Assembly (NCBI RefSeq): GCF_018130385.1
Contig: NZ_JAFCLU010000010.1
Location: 1-64,000, forward strand
Direction: 5' to 3'
Source of the DNA: Bradyrhizobium sp. AUGA SZCCT0283
GTDB lineage: Bacteria > Pseudomonadota > Alphaproteobacteria > Rhizobiales > Xanthobacteraceae
DNA length: 64,000 bases
Within the stretch, counting starts at the first letter, position 1, and each line of letters begins with the position of its first letter. The notes beneath the pieces were generated by a model. That model was given only the letters and a program-made list of their open reading frames with translations, searched no databases and was not told the origin of the DNA. A program made the position numbers and the translations under genes. Of this stretch, positions 1 through 8,332 are shown piece by piece.

Positions 1-2
1 TG

Positions 3-581
3 GAGGAACCGAATCTGATTTGCGCGCCCGAGGGAACCCCCTATAACCCTTCCGATTCAAATCAAGCGGAAAGCGCTCTAGCACCATGGGACTTACTATT
101 TCCCGCTGGGACCCTCGAAGTTCTTAGAAGGGGAGATGATCCTCAACCTATTGACGTGTCCGCGCTCGATGGCCGAGTTGTTTCCATCGGTTTGTGGCCT
201 GATGGGCCGATACCGGGTCTGGAGCGAATGACCATGCACGTCGATGCGTTCGCTAAAGGCGTCGTGAAAATTGTTCTGATCAACGAGCGGAAGACAATTC
301 TGTTGGTGTTTTTTCTGGACTACAAAGGCGGACGCGTCCACACGAACCTTGAGGATGGTGGACTTCTATATGGTGAGAACAACCCTGACGAAAATGACGT
401 GCGGGCTTACGCGACCTTCTTCTACAAGGTGTTCGGCAACGGCATTGCAGAACTGACGTGCGACGATATGGAGCCAATCGACTGCGAGGTAGTGATTCCT
501 GTAAACATGAGGATGACGATGTCTCCCGACCAAGCCATTGCAAAAATGGTCGAACAGTTCAAAAAAGAGCAGGCCAAGTAA
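3..581 (+). CDS. hypothetical protein, 5' end outside window
   Basis: The reading frame is open from the first bases of the window (EEPNLICAPEGTPY...) to the TAA at 579-581, so a GTG at 156 is unlikely to be the true start and the N-terminus lies outside. At least 192 residues are visible. The C-terminal part is acidic and ends in a lysine-rich tail (KKEQAK). I recognise no family, signal peptide or membrane segment. The stop overlaps an ATG (TAATG) that opens a 52-codon frame to 739, which could be a coupled small gene but has no other support. Confidence 0.55.
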   Translation, partial: EEPNLICAPEGTPYNPSDSNQAESALAPWDLLFPAGTLEVLRRGDDPQPIDVSALDGRVVSIGLWPDGPIPGLERMTMHVDAFAKGVVKIVLINERKTILLVFFLDYKGGRVHTNLEDGGLLYGENNPDENDVRAYATFFYKVFGNGIAELTCDDMEPIDCEVVIPVNMRMTMSPDQAIAKMVEQFKKEQAK

Positions 582-714
582 TGATCAGCTTCCAGGCTGG
601 CGACGTCCGTTTCTGGCCTGTGCGAATTCACAGCGCCTCTCGCAAATGGAACCCGAATTGCTCTTGTTCCGTTAGGTATAGGCCGGGCGGCCCCGAACCA
701 GTCGAGCCAACCCT

Positions 715-954
715 ATGCCCAAGGTCCGCGTTTCAATGATGGATTTGCAGCGTCGAGCGTTGCAAGAAGTGAGAAAGCAGCCCGGTTGTCATGACGTCCG
801 GGAAATAGCGATCAATCGTGTTGCGAAGCCTGCTGAAAATAACTGGTCGCTCTGTGTGCTTGCAGCGGGCTCGGCAGATGCCAATACCGCAGCGCGCGCG
901 GCCGTTCACGTCCAAACTGTTTTGCGCCGGGACTATGATCTGCTGACGGATTGA
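715..954 (+). CDS. small hypothetical protein
   Basis: A 79-residue protein (MPKVRVSMMDLQRRAL...) with a compact, charged sequence, no signal peptide and no membrane segment. The style is that of small conserved rhizobial proteins, judged from memory. No clear ribosome binding site precedes 715. An ATG at 736 (MMDLQRRAL) is an alternative start with an AAGG 11 bases upstream. It is followed 33 bases later by another small gene on the same strand. Function unknown. Confidence 0.5.
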   Translation: MPKVRVSMMDLQRRALQEVRKQPGCHDVREIAINRVAKPAENNWSLCVLAAGSADANTAARAAVHVQTVLRRDYDLLTD

Positions 955-987
955 TCTGTAGGTCCATAAAAGGAAGGCGGAGATCAA

Positions 988-1281
988 ATGGACCACCGCT
1001 TCTCATTCTCGGTATTCACAATTGAGATCAACGGCAGGCCAACGCTGGCGTTGCAGGCTAAGAGGCACAAGGACGCGGAACGTCTTTGCGAACATGATCA
1101 GTTACGCACTCGGTTGAGTACAATCACTTCTCACGGCACCCCGTTGTGCGATGCCAGCGCCACGATGAAGCTCAGGTTGGCTACCGCCGAAGAAACAGCT
1201 CTGTATCGGCGAGCAACGCAATCGACCGAGCCATCAAGTGACACTCACGTCGTGTATTTTGTGGATGATCTCGATGGATAA
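988..1281 (+). CDS. small hypothetical protein
   Basis: A 97-residue protein preceded by a good ribosome binding site (GGAGATCAA then ATG). The sequence is soluble and mixed, with an acidic C-terminus (YFVDDLDG). Same strand and close to the gene ending at 954, so the two may be co-transcribed. No recognisable domain. Confidence 0.55.
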   Translation: MDHRFSFSVFTIEINGRPTLALQAKRHKDAERLCEHDQLRTRLSTITSHGTPLCDASATMKLRLATAEETALYRRATQSTEPSSDTHVVYFVDDLDG

Positions 1282-1284
1282 GAC

Positions 1285-1480
1285 GCGAGTCCGCTTTTCT
1301 GCGCATTACGGACTCAACGCGGACATCGAGCTAGGTCCGAAAAGTGCCATGAACGGACTCATGCACCGCAGAAAACAACAGCTCTATTCGATCACCTCGT
1401 CGGCGCGGGCGAAGCATGTCGGTTCGGAAGGGCTTCGGCTGAGATTCGCATCTGGGGTAGCTCCACAGCAAAGAAAAGGG
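1285..1480. repeat. degenerate dispersed-repeat relic
   Basis: Non-coding stretch with two recurring modules. A GTCCGCTTTTCTGCG block at about 1289 is followed 46 bases later by GGTCCGAAAAGTGCCAT. The same pair recurs at about 2197/2239, and the first block again at about 4613. A plus-strand frame near 1381 would read [10 protein letters not shown], a peptide I remember from spurious translations of a relic repeat common in Bradyrhizobium and Rhodopseudomonas intergenes. Not a gene. Confidence 0.5.
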
Positions 1481-1516
1481 GCCGCTGACAGAGGATCAGC
1501 GTCCCCGGATGCCGTT

Positions 1517-2008
1517 TTAGTTCAGCTTATACGTGCCGGTCTGACGATTGCAGCCTTGAAACGTTCCGGCTTTGATAACTGGAAACGGCCCCAGTGGCTC
1601 TGATGTGATGCCGTTCGTAACCATGCCTTCAAATTTTCCCGTTCCTACAATGGTCTCTCTGATTTCCTTTCCGTCGCCTCCAATCGAATAATATGTAAGC
1701 CGCTTATCGCCGTCTGCGTCGGTAGCTTCGCAGACCCAACTGCCCCTACGCTTGCCATCGAAAGACGCATTCATCCCAACACACCGGAACGCTTCCTTGT
1801 CGAACATCCCGCCCGGGCTCGCACTTCGGTTAGTACCGATAGTTTCAAAACTTGAGCTGGTGTGGGTCTTGGAGAATGGCATGCTGTTGCTGGTGCCTGC
1901 AAAGCATGACGTATAGTCGTAGCTGCCCTCCTTCGGCAGTTCGGCCGCGAATGCAGAAGGCGCAAAAGTAAACATGACGAAGGCTATGATGTACCATCCA
2001 TTTTTCAT
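1517..2008 (-). CDS. secreted hypothetical protein
   Basis: 163 residues with a clear Sec signal peptide (MKNGWYIIAFVMFTFAPSAFA, cleavage near residue 21). The mature part has cysteines at several positions (SCFAG, RCVG, VCEA, GCNR) and beta-rich, Gly/Thr-rich sequence, suggesting a small periplasmic beta protein. The start has a strong binding site (AAGGAGGGCATT before ATG). Standalone gene between repeat relics. Family not recognised. Confidence 0.7.
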   Translation of the reverse strand: MKNGWYIIAFVMFTFAPSAFAAELPKEGSYDYTSCFAGTSNSMPFSKTHTSSSFETIGTNRSASPGGMFDKEAFRCVGMNASFDGKRRGSWVCEATDADGDKRLTYYSIGGDGKEIRETIVGTGKFEGMVTNGITSEPLGPFPVIKAGTFQGCNRQTGTYKLN

Positions 2009-2602
2009 AATGCCCTCCTTTTTAAGTTGAGCAAGCTGACCTCAACGCGAACGCGAGTAGGTCGCCGCGAGTCAATGATGGCATGTTCAATCTTATGTTG
2101 GAATGACAAAATCCACCCACCCCGGCCGAGCAGGCGGACTAGGCCCTATGTCCGAGGTGGGTCAAACTCAGAAGTCCGGGCGCGCAACTGGGCAGTCCGC
2201 TTTACCCTCAAGAACAGACGTCGCCAGCCTGGCCTGTGAGGTCCGAAAAGTGCCATAAGCGGAAGTCGCGGTCGCGGCCTACTCGATCAAATCGCTGCTG
2301 CCCCCGCGACGGGATTGCGCGTCACTCTGGAAGTCCTGCTTCGCGGAGACCGTCGATATAGATTTTATGAAGGCTGATGGAACAGGTGGCAGGCGAACGA
2401 TCTTTCGGAGGTATGGGTTCGCCCGACACCTTCAGTGCTGCGGCGCACGGTTCCACAACGCCCGAGTCTTCATGCCAGCATTCTCGCGCGGGCGGCTCGC
2501 AAGCGCCATCAGCTCCGCCACCCGCGCTGGCCCAAAGCCCACAATGCACCAACATTCCAATTGGACCCTTCCCCAAGGGCCGATGAGGATCGGGTTCTGG
2601 GA
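2009..2602. other. gene-poor stretch with repeat relics
   Basis: No convincing gene. It holds a second copy of the relic pair GTCCGCTTTACCC (about 2197) and GGTCCGAAAAGTGCCAT (about 2239). Short open frames on both strands between 2322 and 2700 overlap each other and lack binding sites, so I read them as chance frames in GC-rich DNA. Confidence 0.5.
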
Positions 2603-3241
2603 TTAGCGGAATTGAAGCGAACTCCCCTCGTCCTGTAGAACGCCGAGCCAATTGATCTCCCAAAACCACGGGGAACTGGCACCTTGAAAGTCGCGATGCT
2701 CAAAAACTTTCATCTGGCAATTATTGCCGCCTCTGGCGGACTCGAAGTCGTCATTCCAATCGTCGCCGACGTACGCGACTCTCCAATCGATGTGTTCCTG
2801 GCCGGTGGCGGGGTCGGTCTGGTCGTCGCACGTTTGTTCCGACCACGAATGGGAGCTACCATCGAAGTCGCTTTGGTAGAATATAGTGCCAATAACACCG
2901 AATACTCTTGGCTGGATGTCTGCTTTTTTCTTATCGCCTGTCTGGATGTTCTTATCGCCTGTATTGTACACCCTCGCCATGAAGCGCTCATCTTTCATCG
3001 CCACCCGTGAATCGGCCGGAGCGTCGGTGACCCGGCCGCGAGTCGCCGCCGCTATGGCCGCTGTGAAGGTGTCGTAGCAGGTGGTGTCGGGCTTCGACAA
3101 ATCCGTTACACAGTGGCGATTCTTGTTCGCATTTACCGCGTGCCGTCCGACCTTCTCCCTCGGGTGAGCCGGTGTTGCGACGGACGCGAGCCCGATGACG
3201 GCGATGGAAGCGAGCGCGAGTGTTCGAAGTTGATAATGCAT
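2603..3241 (-). CDS. secreted beta/gamma-crystallin-like protein
   Basis: 212 residues with a signal peptide (about 1-26). A segment CYDTFTAAIAAATRGR follows, of the type seen before crystallin or peptidase-inhibitor I36 modules. Two Greek-key-like motifs follow: IFYQSDFDGSSHSW (about residues 115-128) and VFEHRDFQGASSPW (about 180-193), the second ending in GVLQDEGSSLQFR. Such domains bind Ca2+ or inhibit peptidases; which applies here cannot be told. Strong binding site GGAGG before the ATG. Confidence 0.7.
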   Translation of the reverse strand: MHYQLRTLALASIAVIGLASVATPAHPREKVGRHAVNANKNRHCVTDLSKPDTTCYDTFTAAIAAATRGRVTDAPADSRVAMKDERFMARVYNTGDKNIQTGDKKKADIQPRVFGVIGTIFYQSDFDGSSHSWSEQTCDDQTDPATGQEHIDWRVAYVGDDWNDDFESARGGNNCQMKVFEHRDFQGASSPWFWEINWLGVLQDEGSSLQFR

Positions 3242-3384
3242 TTCGTCCTCCTATCATTGAGTGTATGAAATAAATTCAAGGTAGAGAGCCCGCTCTTGAG
3301 ACTCTTTCAAACCGCCCGCAGGCTACGCCTGTACGAAACTGCTTGCTGCGAAGCAGTTCACACGCCAAGCAATATCTGATCAAA

Positions 3385-3777
3385 TTAAATTGACCTCAAG
3401 TTGCAACAAGTGGAAGCGCGCTGCTTCGGGTATTGTTCCCACGGCGTATCAAAGCGCTGTCGGGGCATCGCTGTTGAATCACCCATATGTGTGATCACAT
3501 CGGGCTGCAACGCGACAAGTTCTCTTGCAAGCAAGTGCGCCTGAGTGCCGGCGGGTGCAAATCGATAGTCGATTCTCACATTGCGTCCTTCCGACCATCC
3601 AAGCTTCTCAAGCCCCTGTCGAAATCCCGCGAGGCGCTCCTTCATCTCTGGATCATTTTCGGAGAGGCCAACCAATACACCGATGCGCCGCATCGGTTCG
3701 GGCTGCTGCGCCCGCGCGACCATGGGCCACGCCATAGCCGTGCCACCAATAACACCGAGAAATTCCCGCCGCTTCAT
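3385..3777 (-). pseudogene. truncated ABC transporter substrate-binding protein
   Basis: The start MKRREFLGVIGGTAMAWP (a Tat/Sec-type leader ending in ARAQQ) and the following RRIGVLVGLSENDPEMKERL are the N-terminus of the rhizobial ABC substrate-binding family (TrpX/DUF534-like). Family similarity stops after VALQPDVIT at about 3490. Roughly 30 unrelated residues then run to a stop, so only about 100 of the usual 320-340 residues remain. A frame continuing upstream of 3777 is not part of the family. Confidence 0.75.
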
Positions 3778-4002
3778 TGCCGACGCCGTCTCCATACGCC
3801 TATCCGAGCGGAGGCAATTTTCGACGCGGCTCCAAGCGGTCGCAATGTCCGCTCTGGGTGTGCGCCGTGCAAAGGCGGCGCTTTCCAGTGGGTGCAAGCC
3901 CCACCCGGCAACCGCTCCAGCCGGAAGCAATCGGAGCAGTCATGGAGGTAACGAAGTGGCTGAAGCCTTCGATTAGCGTGTCACGAATTGGTGACAGCGC
4001 GA

Positions 4003-4552
4003 GTGTGCAGGCCGCAACGCGAGTGAACGCCGAGCAATCCTCGAAAAGGACAATGCGCAGGTCGACCCGACAACCCTATCGGGGAAGACTGATACGTCTG
4101 GATGAAATGAGCGAAGCGATACGTTCAGACGCTGCGCCGGGGTAGTGGCGGCGGCATGTACACAAGGAAAGCGCACGAAACACGGGAAGCCCCAAGGCGT
4201 GGTCAGCGATGACCAACCGGAAGCCCGTGAGGGACAGGCTGGGCGCCCTGGGGTGGCGGAGAGGTTCGTAGTACCGCGGAAGCCGGGTAACTCCGGTGGA
4301 GGGAAGGGACCTCAGTTCAAGACAGACGCAATACGTGGTGAAGGACCTGGAGATTGGGAAACCTATCAACTCCAATAAATGTTCAGAAGCTGCAGATGGC
4401 GTTGCACGCGAAAGCGTGAAGTCTTGTCCGAGAGCCGGATGCGGGAAATCTGCCTGTCCGGTTCGATGAGCGGGATGTGGAAACGGAGCCATGGTGGAAC
4501 CACTAAGGCACCGCCAGACGAAAGGGGCGGCAACAGATATGTTCTACCTAAC
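4003..4552 (+). mobile_element. group II intron relic, reverse transcriptase deleted
   Basis: Starts near a GTGTG 5' consensus and carries the structured ribozyme region (4003-4350), a domain V hairpin (4432-4464) and a domain VI/3' tail to about 4552. Just before domain V a frame reads [20 protein letters not shown], the N-terminal signature of group II intron reverse transcriptases, then stops (TGA, about 4418-4420). Nearly the whole reverse transcriptase, normally 400-500 residues in domain IV, has been excised. Both ends are approximate. The intron could at most be spliced or mobilised in trans. Confidence 0.75.
4432..4464 (+). ncRNA. group II intron domain V hairpin
   Basis: A 33-base hairpin with a proximal stem GAGCCGGA/TCCGGTTC, a small internal bulge and a distal stem closed by a GAAA-type loop. 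The AGC catalytic triad sits at 4433-4435. This is the most conserved part of group II introns and supports the call of the surrounding element. Confidence 0.75.
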
Positions 4553-4779
4553 GCCACCGCGCCACATCTCGACTCTACCATTTTCGGACTTGTGCGCGCG
4601 CAGTTGCGAGGTCCGCTTTACCCCGATGAGCTGACATCGCGAGTTTTACCGCTTGCGCTCGACTCAGCCTACTTAGGTCGGGATGAAAGGTCGTGTTTCA
4701 GAAGCCTCGTTTCGCTCGTCGCTCTAGCTCATGCCGTAGCGCGCGGACTTCATGAAAAGCGGTGATATGCCTCTCTTGG

Positions 4780-4998
4780 TCACTGGGCATCAGCCGTCTC
4801 CTTTAACTCCTCCAGCATGGCCTGCATGGCGCGGGTGTTGGCCATAATTTCAAACTCCACCAGCTCGATGGTGTCGAGCCTGGTGTTGAGCTGATCGGCA
4901 GTGAGGGGTTCGGAAAGATCCTTCGGCAGCAACGAGTGCAGGTACGCGTTGCGGAGGATCGCAGCTCCGAGTCGCTGTTCTAACTGCTCAGGGTTCAT
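4780..4998 (-). CDS. small phage-region hypothetical protein
   Basis: 72-73 residues, largely helical (MNPEQLEQRLGAAIL...), with a Leu/Glu-rich C-terminal half that could form a coiled coil. Its start overlaps the end of the small terminase gene by about 11 bases, and an AGGA lies 10-14 bases upstream, so it is translated as the last gene of the cluster. A GTG at 5001 is an alternative start. Function unknown. Confidence 0.55.
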   Translation of the reverse strand: MNPEQLEQRLGAAILRNAYLHSLLPKDLSEPLTADQLNTRLDTIELVEFEIMANTRAMQAMLEELKETADAQ

Positions 4999-5389
4999 CA
5001 CCAGGATTCCTCATCCCGACCCATGGCGGCTTGCGTCGCTGATCGGCTTGTCGGGCGGCCTGCCGGGCAACCTTCTGAGGGTCGGTCCGCGCCTGCGGCG
5101 CGAGCCGCAATCTGGTTGCCAGCATCGCCTGAATCTTGACTGCCATCTGCCAGCCCTCGATGTTCTTACCGGGACCTGAGCGCGCCACCAAGGTTGCCTG
5201 AATGAAGCTGTTGAGCAGTGGCACGTCTGACTCGACGAAGTGCCTCGGGTCACAAGAGCCGACTAAATCGGCAAAAAGTTCTCGCTCGGGTTTGGAAAGA
5301 TATGACGGCGGGGTTAATCGTTTCGGGTCGCCAGTGACGTTCAGTGCGACCACATTGCTCGCCGCGGACCTTCGACCTCTTTGTCCCAT
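4988..5389 (-). CDS. phage terminase small subunit, P27-like
   Basis: 133 residues. The central part (LTPPSYLSKPERELFADLV... then SFIQATLVARSGPGKN) has the layout of P27-family small terminases, which recognise DNA for packaging together with a large ATPase/nuclease subunit. The C-terminus is Arg/Gln/Pro-rich. No large terminase follows, so packaging would depend on a helper phage or is lost. It sits downstream of the HNH gene, an arrangement common in cos-type phages. Confidence 0.7.
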   Translation of the reverse strand: MGQRGRRSAASNVVALNVTGDPKRLTPPSYLSKPERELFADLVGSCDPRHFVESDVPLLNSFIQATLVARSGPGKNIEGWQMAVKIQAMLATRLRLAPQARTDPQKVARQAARQADQRRKPPWVGMRNPGDEP

Positions 5390-5462
5390 GAAAGACTCCC
5401 TCGAGAAGAATGACTATTTATAGTTGTGACAGAAGGCGCCGGTCCGCGACGCGATCCGCATA

Positions 5463-5828
5463 TTAATTCCCTACTCCCCCCGGCCCCGTGTTCGTGCTGC
5501 CCGCGTTCGCTGGATGCTTTGGATCAGTCGGCCAACCGTCTATTCCTATGTCCTTTTCAAAATCCTTCACAATTCCTCGCTCAAGCAATGCCTTGTCGCT
5601 GCTATGATGATGATGACAGAGCGATTGCAGTTCTCCGAACCAGAACAGTTGCTGATCGCCACGATGCGGAATGATGTGGTCTGCTACGTTCGCTGGAGTA
5701 ACTATTCCCCTATCCAAACACATCTTGCACAACGGGAATTGTTTGAGCTGTAGCTTAGACCTTCTCTCCCATCGCTCGAGATGATACCATCGCTGCCATG
5801 GACGCTCTGTTGTTTGCATCGACATCAT
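5463..5828 (-). CDS. HNH endonuclease, phage packaging type
   Basis: 121 residues. CKMC and CHHHH form the probable zinc knuckle; VADHIIPHRGD supplies the metal-binding His-His/Asp part of the beta-beta-alpha-metal fold; and the tail FEKDIGIDGWPTDPKHPAN is typical of HNH proteins beside terminase genes. The position that is Asn in classic HNH motifs reads Glu (GELQSLC), which may lower activity. The start overlaps the preceding stop by 4 bases, indicating translational coupling. Confidence 0.75.
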   Translation of the reverse strand: MMSMQTTERPWQRWYHLERWERRSKLQLKQFPLCKMCLDRGIVTPANVADHIIPHRGDQQLFWFGELQSLCHHHHSSDKALLERGIVKDFEKDIGIDGWPTDPKHPANAGSTNTGPGGVGN

Positions 5829-6055
5829 CTTTCCAATTTGCTGGCTTCCCGGCGGGGAGGCAGTGGGATGATCACCGTGAAGCCATCGCGAAGATCGGTA
5901 AAAGGAAGGCCAAAACCCGACCTCGCGTAACTCAAACTAACAGTAGCAGCGTCCCTAGCGATGACTTCGTTTCGGCGTGCTTGCCATTCATCAATCGCTA
6001 GGTCGCGCTCGAACGAGATGGGTGCACGACGTCCATACTCGCGACTAGAAATCAC
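5825..6055 (-). CDS. small phage-region hypothetical protein
   Basis: 76 residues (MISSREYGRRAPISF...). The gene overlaps both its upstream and downstream neighbours by 4 bases, strong evidence that it is a real member of the operon. Basic at both ends, with a hydrophobic stretch FTVIIPLPP near the C-terminus. No family recognised. Confidence 0.6.
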   Translation of the reverse strand: MISSREYGRRAPISFERDLAIDEWQARRNEVIARDAATVSLSYARSGFGLPFTDLRDGFTVIIPLPPRREASKLER

Positions 6056-6258
6056 TGCTCCATCCTTTTGATTGTTGAGATCGCATCAAGATAAAACTCG
6101 TGCAGTTCTTCACGCTGAATTTCATACGATCTGTTTAGATCGGCGCGTAACATCTCCAACTCATGTCGGACGTATTGCATCTCTTCTGCGATCAGCATCT
6201 CGGCTATGCGCCTGATGCGATGATCTTCAGTCGAGATATGTAAGTCTTGAAGCGACAT
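6052..6258 (-). CDS. small helical protein, possible coiled coil
   Basis: 68 residues, almost entirely charged helix (MLIAEEMQYVRHELEMLRAD). Heptad-like spacing of Met/Leu suggests a coiled coil. It starts 5 bases after the previous stop and overlaps the next gene by 4 bases, so it belongs to the same transcript. Function unknown. Confidence 0.6.
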   Translation of the reverse strand: MSLQDLHISTEDHRIRRIAEMLIAEEMQYVRHELEMLRADLNRSYEIQREELHEFYLDAISTIKRMEQ

Positions 6259-6263
6259 AGCTT

Positions 6264-6572
6264 TTATCTATTCCTCGATGCGACATCTCGCAGGGCGGTC
6301 TCGAAAACCTTCTGATCCGCTTTCGGCAGATAGGTTGTCGCCGATAACATTGACGAGGCCGCATGAACAAAATCCCTTACACGACGTTGATCTGTATCTG
6401 ACAAAGACTGTGCTCGCCGGACGACCTGACCTAGAAGCGCAACAATCTGATCGACCTCGCTCATTGATGAACTGATCACATGAGAATCATTCCTTGCATT
6501 GACAGCACAGTGATCATCGTTGACTTGAGGATGCTGCCAAACGCCATCGATTATCAATGCAACGTTACGCAT
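6264..6572 (-). CDS. phage-region hypothetical protein
   Basis: 102 residues from the ATG at 6572, which overlaps the preceding stop by one base (TGATG). A GTG at 6584 would add four residues. The C-terminal half (VDQIVALLGQVVRRAQSLSD...) is predicted helical. Coupled to its neighbours. No domain recognised. Confidence 0.55.
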   Translation of the reverse strand: MRNVALIIDGVWQHPQVNDDHCAVNARNDSHVISSSMSEVDQIVALLGQVVRRAQSLSDTDQRRVRDFVHAASSMLSATTYLPKADQKVFETALRDVASRNR

Positions 6573-6775
6573 CAATAGCTCCACATTCCATGTGCTGCCC
6601 GTTCAATCTCAGTGCGCTTTTCTTTCGTCACAACGAGGTCTTTGCGAAAAATTGATCGCAATTGTTCGATCGCCAATCCGCGGTGACGTTGCAGTAACTG
6701 TTGCCACTCGTGCTCTGAGAGTCGAGGGCCAAGCTTAAAGCTATCGCCGAACTCTAGGGTGGTGTGTTTGAGCAT
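6572..6775 (-). CDS. small phage-region hypothetical protein
   Basis: 67 residues. I chose the ATG at 6775 (MLKHTTLEFGDSF) because it begins one base after the prohead protease stop (TAAGATG). The longer frame upstream would overlap the protease gene. The sequence contains RLSEHEWQQLLQRHRGLAI, a short helical segment. Unknown function. Confidence 0.55.
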   Translation of the reverse strand: MLKHTTLEFGDSFKLGPRLSEHEWQQLLQRHRGLAIEQLRSIFRKDLVVTKEKRTEIERAAHGMWSY

Positions 6776-6776
6776 C

Positions 6777-7553
6777 TTAACTCTCCGGGTCCCACCAATT
6801 TTTACGTAGCCCTGGATAATACCAACCATCTGGTATTTTCTGTCCGCGAAAGGTGATGCCAAGGCTAAACCGGTCACGCGGCTTCTTTAGTGTCTCCAAT
6901 CGTTTGAGATGTGCTTTCGCGCGCCCGAGGACGCGATCACGTTTTTCGCGCGCCTCCGATTTTTTGAGGATTTCGTCGGCCCTCACCAATGCCCTTGCAT
7001 GTGCAATCCGCTGGCTGATGGTTGCTTTATTATTTATGGTGACAGGACGCGAGCGCGTAGGGACGATGGCATTGTTATTGCGCTTGAAAACCATGTTCAG
7101 TGTTTCCTTGCTCACGCCCAACATTTTAGAAACCTGCAACGCGTTCGGATTTGCCGGTACGCTCACAAGCGAACATTCGACAAGTTCACTCTTGATGTAT
7201 CGCGTGCCACCAGATTTAACGAGCGGCTCACTTTCGATCGGTCGGAAACCAACCGACACAGCTTTGAGAACTCCGGCTTCGATGAGTGCGCGAATTTCAT
7301 CAATTCTATCGGACGTGCCTTTAGGCGCCATCACAAGACGACCACGCAACGCGCCGTCTTTCACTTGCAAATTTTTCCAAGTCCCAATAGGAAATGAACT
7401 TTGGTGCCCAAACTGCGCGATCGGATTGCGCAGAAAATTTCGGAGGTCCCATCCTGTAGGATCGATGCTGTCGCCGTATCGATCAACGGTCGCGTCGGAC
7501 AAAATGAAATCGAGACCATCGGCTGAGCTCGTATGCGTTTTTCGTACCAACAT
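6777..7553 (-). CDS. HK97-family prohead protease
   Basis: 258 residues. Residues 1-150 match the U35 prohead protease pattern: ATVDRYGDSIDPTGW near the N-terminus, a His in AQFGHQSSFPIG, GVLKAVSVGFRP, and the catalytic Ser segment ECSLVSVPANPNAL. The C-terminal 100 residues are basic and rich in Arg/Lys, possibly a scaffold-like extension. The enzyme matures HK97-fold capsids, yet no capsid or portal gene is visible. Confident on family; activity uncertain because the element is decayed. Confidence 0.85.
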   Translation of the reverse strand: MLVRKTHTSSADGLDFILSDATVDRYGDSIDPTGWDLRNFLRNPIAQFGHQSSFPIGTWKNLQVKDGALRGRLVMAPKGTSDRIDEIRALIEAGVLKAVSVGFRPIESEPLVKSGGTRYIKSELVECSLVSVPANPNALQVSKMLGVSKETLNMVFKRNNNAIVPTRSRPVTINNKATISQRIAHARALVRADEILKKSEAREKRDRVLGRAKAHLKRLETLKKPRDRFSLGITFRGQKIPDGWYYPGLRKNWWDPES

Positions 7554-7636
7554 GGCGAACTGTCCTCACCGACAAAAAATCCGGTGTTCGCCCCTTATAC
7601 GCCAGTAAAGTCCGCGTTTTAGTTACGCGTAACCCT

Positions 7637-8056
7637 TTATTTTCCGGTCACCTTTTCTACGACGATACTCGCGATAACGTCGTCAATTAATTTGCGCCAT
7701 TGCTTATCGGTGACTGGCGCGTCATGAGCCTTGTCGATATTTAGCTTAGCCTCCAGTTTGGAGATAACCGAACGAGGCAACGGCACCTGACGAAATTCTA
7801 CAGGATCACGCTTGTCTTTTTTCGCGCGTCGGCGGGCGCGAAGCTCTCCCATCCGGTCGCGTGATCCGAGGCGGTTCTTGAAGATGATGGTCTTGATGGT
7901 TTCAACTTTTGGATAAACGATTGGAAAGAGTTGGTGTGAGGTGAAATGCTCATCGATTATGTGGAGGAAGTTTCGCCACGTGTTCTTCTTCGGCGATACA
8001 TGAATTCCGAGATCAACGATTTTCGGTTTGTGCCAATGCAGCAGTTGAGCCGTCAT
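7637..8056 (-). CDS. phage-region hypothetical protein
   Basis: 139 residues (MTAQLLHWHKPKIVDLGIH...). The middle is strongly basic (RMGELRARRRAKKDKRD), suggesting nucleic-acid binding. Its ATG overlaps the TGA of the preceding small reading frame (ACATGACGG), a coupled start. No family recognised. Confidence 0.55.
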   Translation of the reverse strand: MTAQLLHWHKPKIVDLGIHVSPKKNTWRNFLHIIDEHFTSHQLFPIVYPKVETIKTIIFKNRLGSRDRMGELRARRRAKKDKRDPVEFRQVPLPRSVISKLEAKLNIDKAHDAPVTDKQWRKLIDDVIASIVVEKVTGK

Positions 8057-8332
8057 GTGTTCCTCACGGCCTCTGCGAGTTGACGATACATTTCCGGTTT
8101 GGTCGGTTGCTGCCGTTGGCGATCTTCACGACCAACGTGCCGCATCATCGGCACTGACGATGGAGCGTGGTGCTCAGGTCGCGGCTTCAACTTCTTGGCT
8201 CTCGGCTTCACGCGGCTTCGGTGGTGGCCTCGGGTGGAAGAACCGCCAGATGATCATGGCCTTGGCTATCTTCGGGAAGCTGAGGCCGGTTTCGCGGAGC
8301 CGGGTGGCTTCGGCTATTTGCTCGGGGTCCAT
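8053..8332 (-). pseudogene. small HTH-like protein gene, probable frameshift
   Basis: From the ATG at 8332 the frame reads MDPEQIAEATRLRETGLSFP then KIAKAMIIW, an HTH-like segment, and ends at 8174 after a Pro/Glu tail. A second frame (from about 8211 to 8053) reads MKPRAKKLKPRPEHHAPSSV and ends with an ATGA overlap onto the next gene. That overlap suggests the second frame is the real C-terminus and that a single indel near 8210 splits one gene of about 92 codons. Confidence 0.4.

Noticed and set aside
3777..3930. Upstream extension of the ABC binding-protein fragment
   Set aside because: The family start MKRREF is at 3777; the preceding residues are not leader-like.
4379..4765. 128-codon frame across the group II intron 3' end
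   Set aside because: It reads through domain V and the intron boundary, so it cannot be a real exon.
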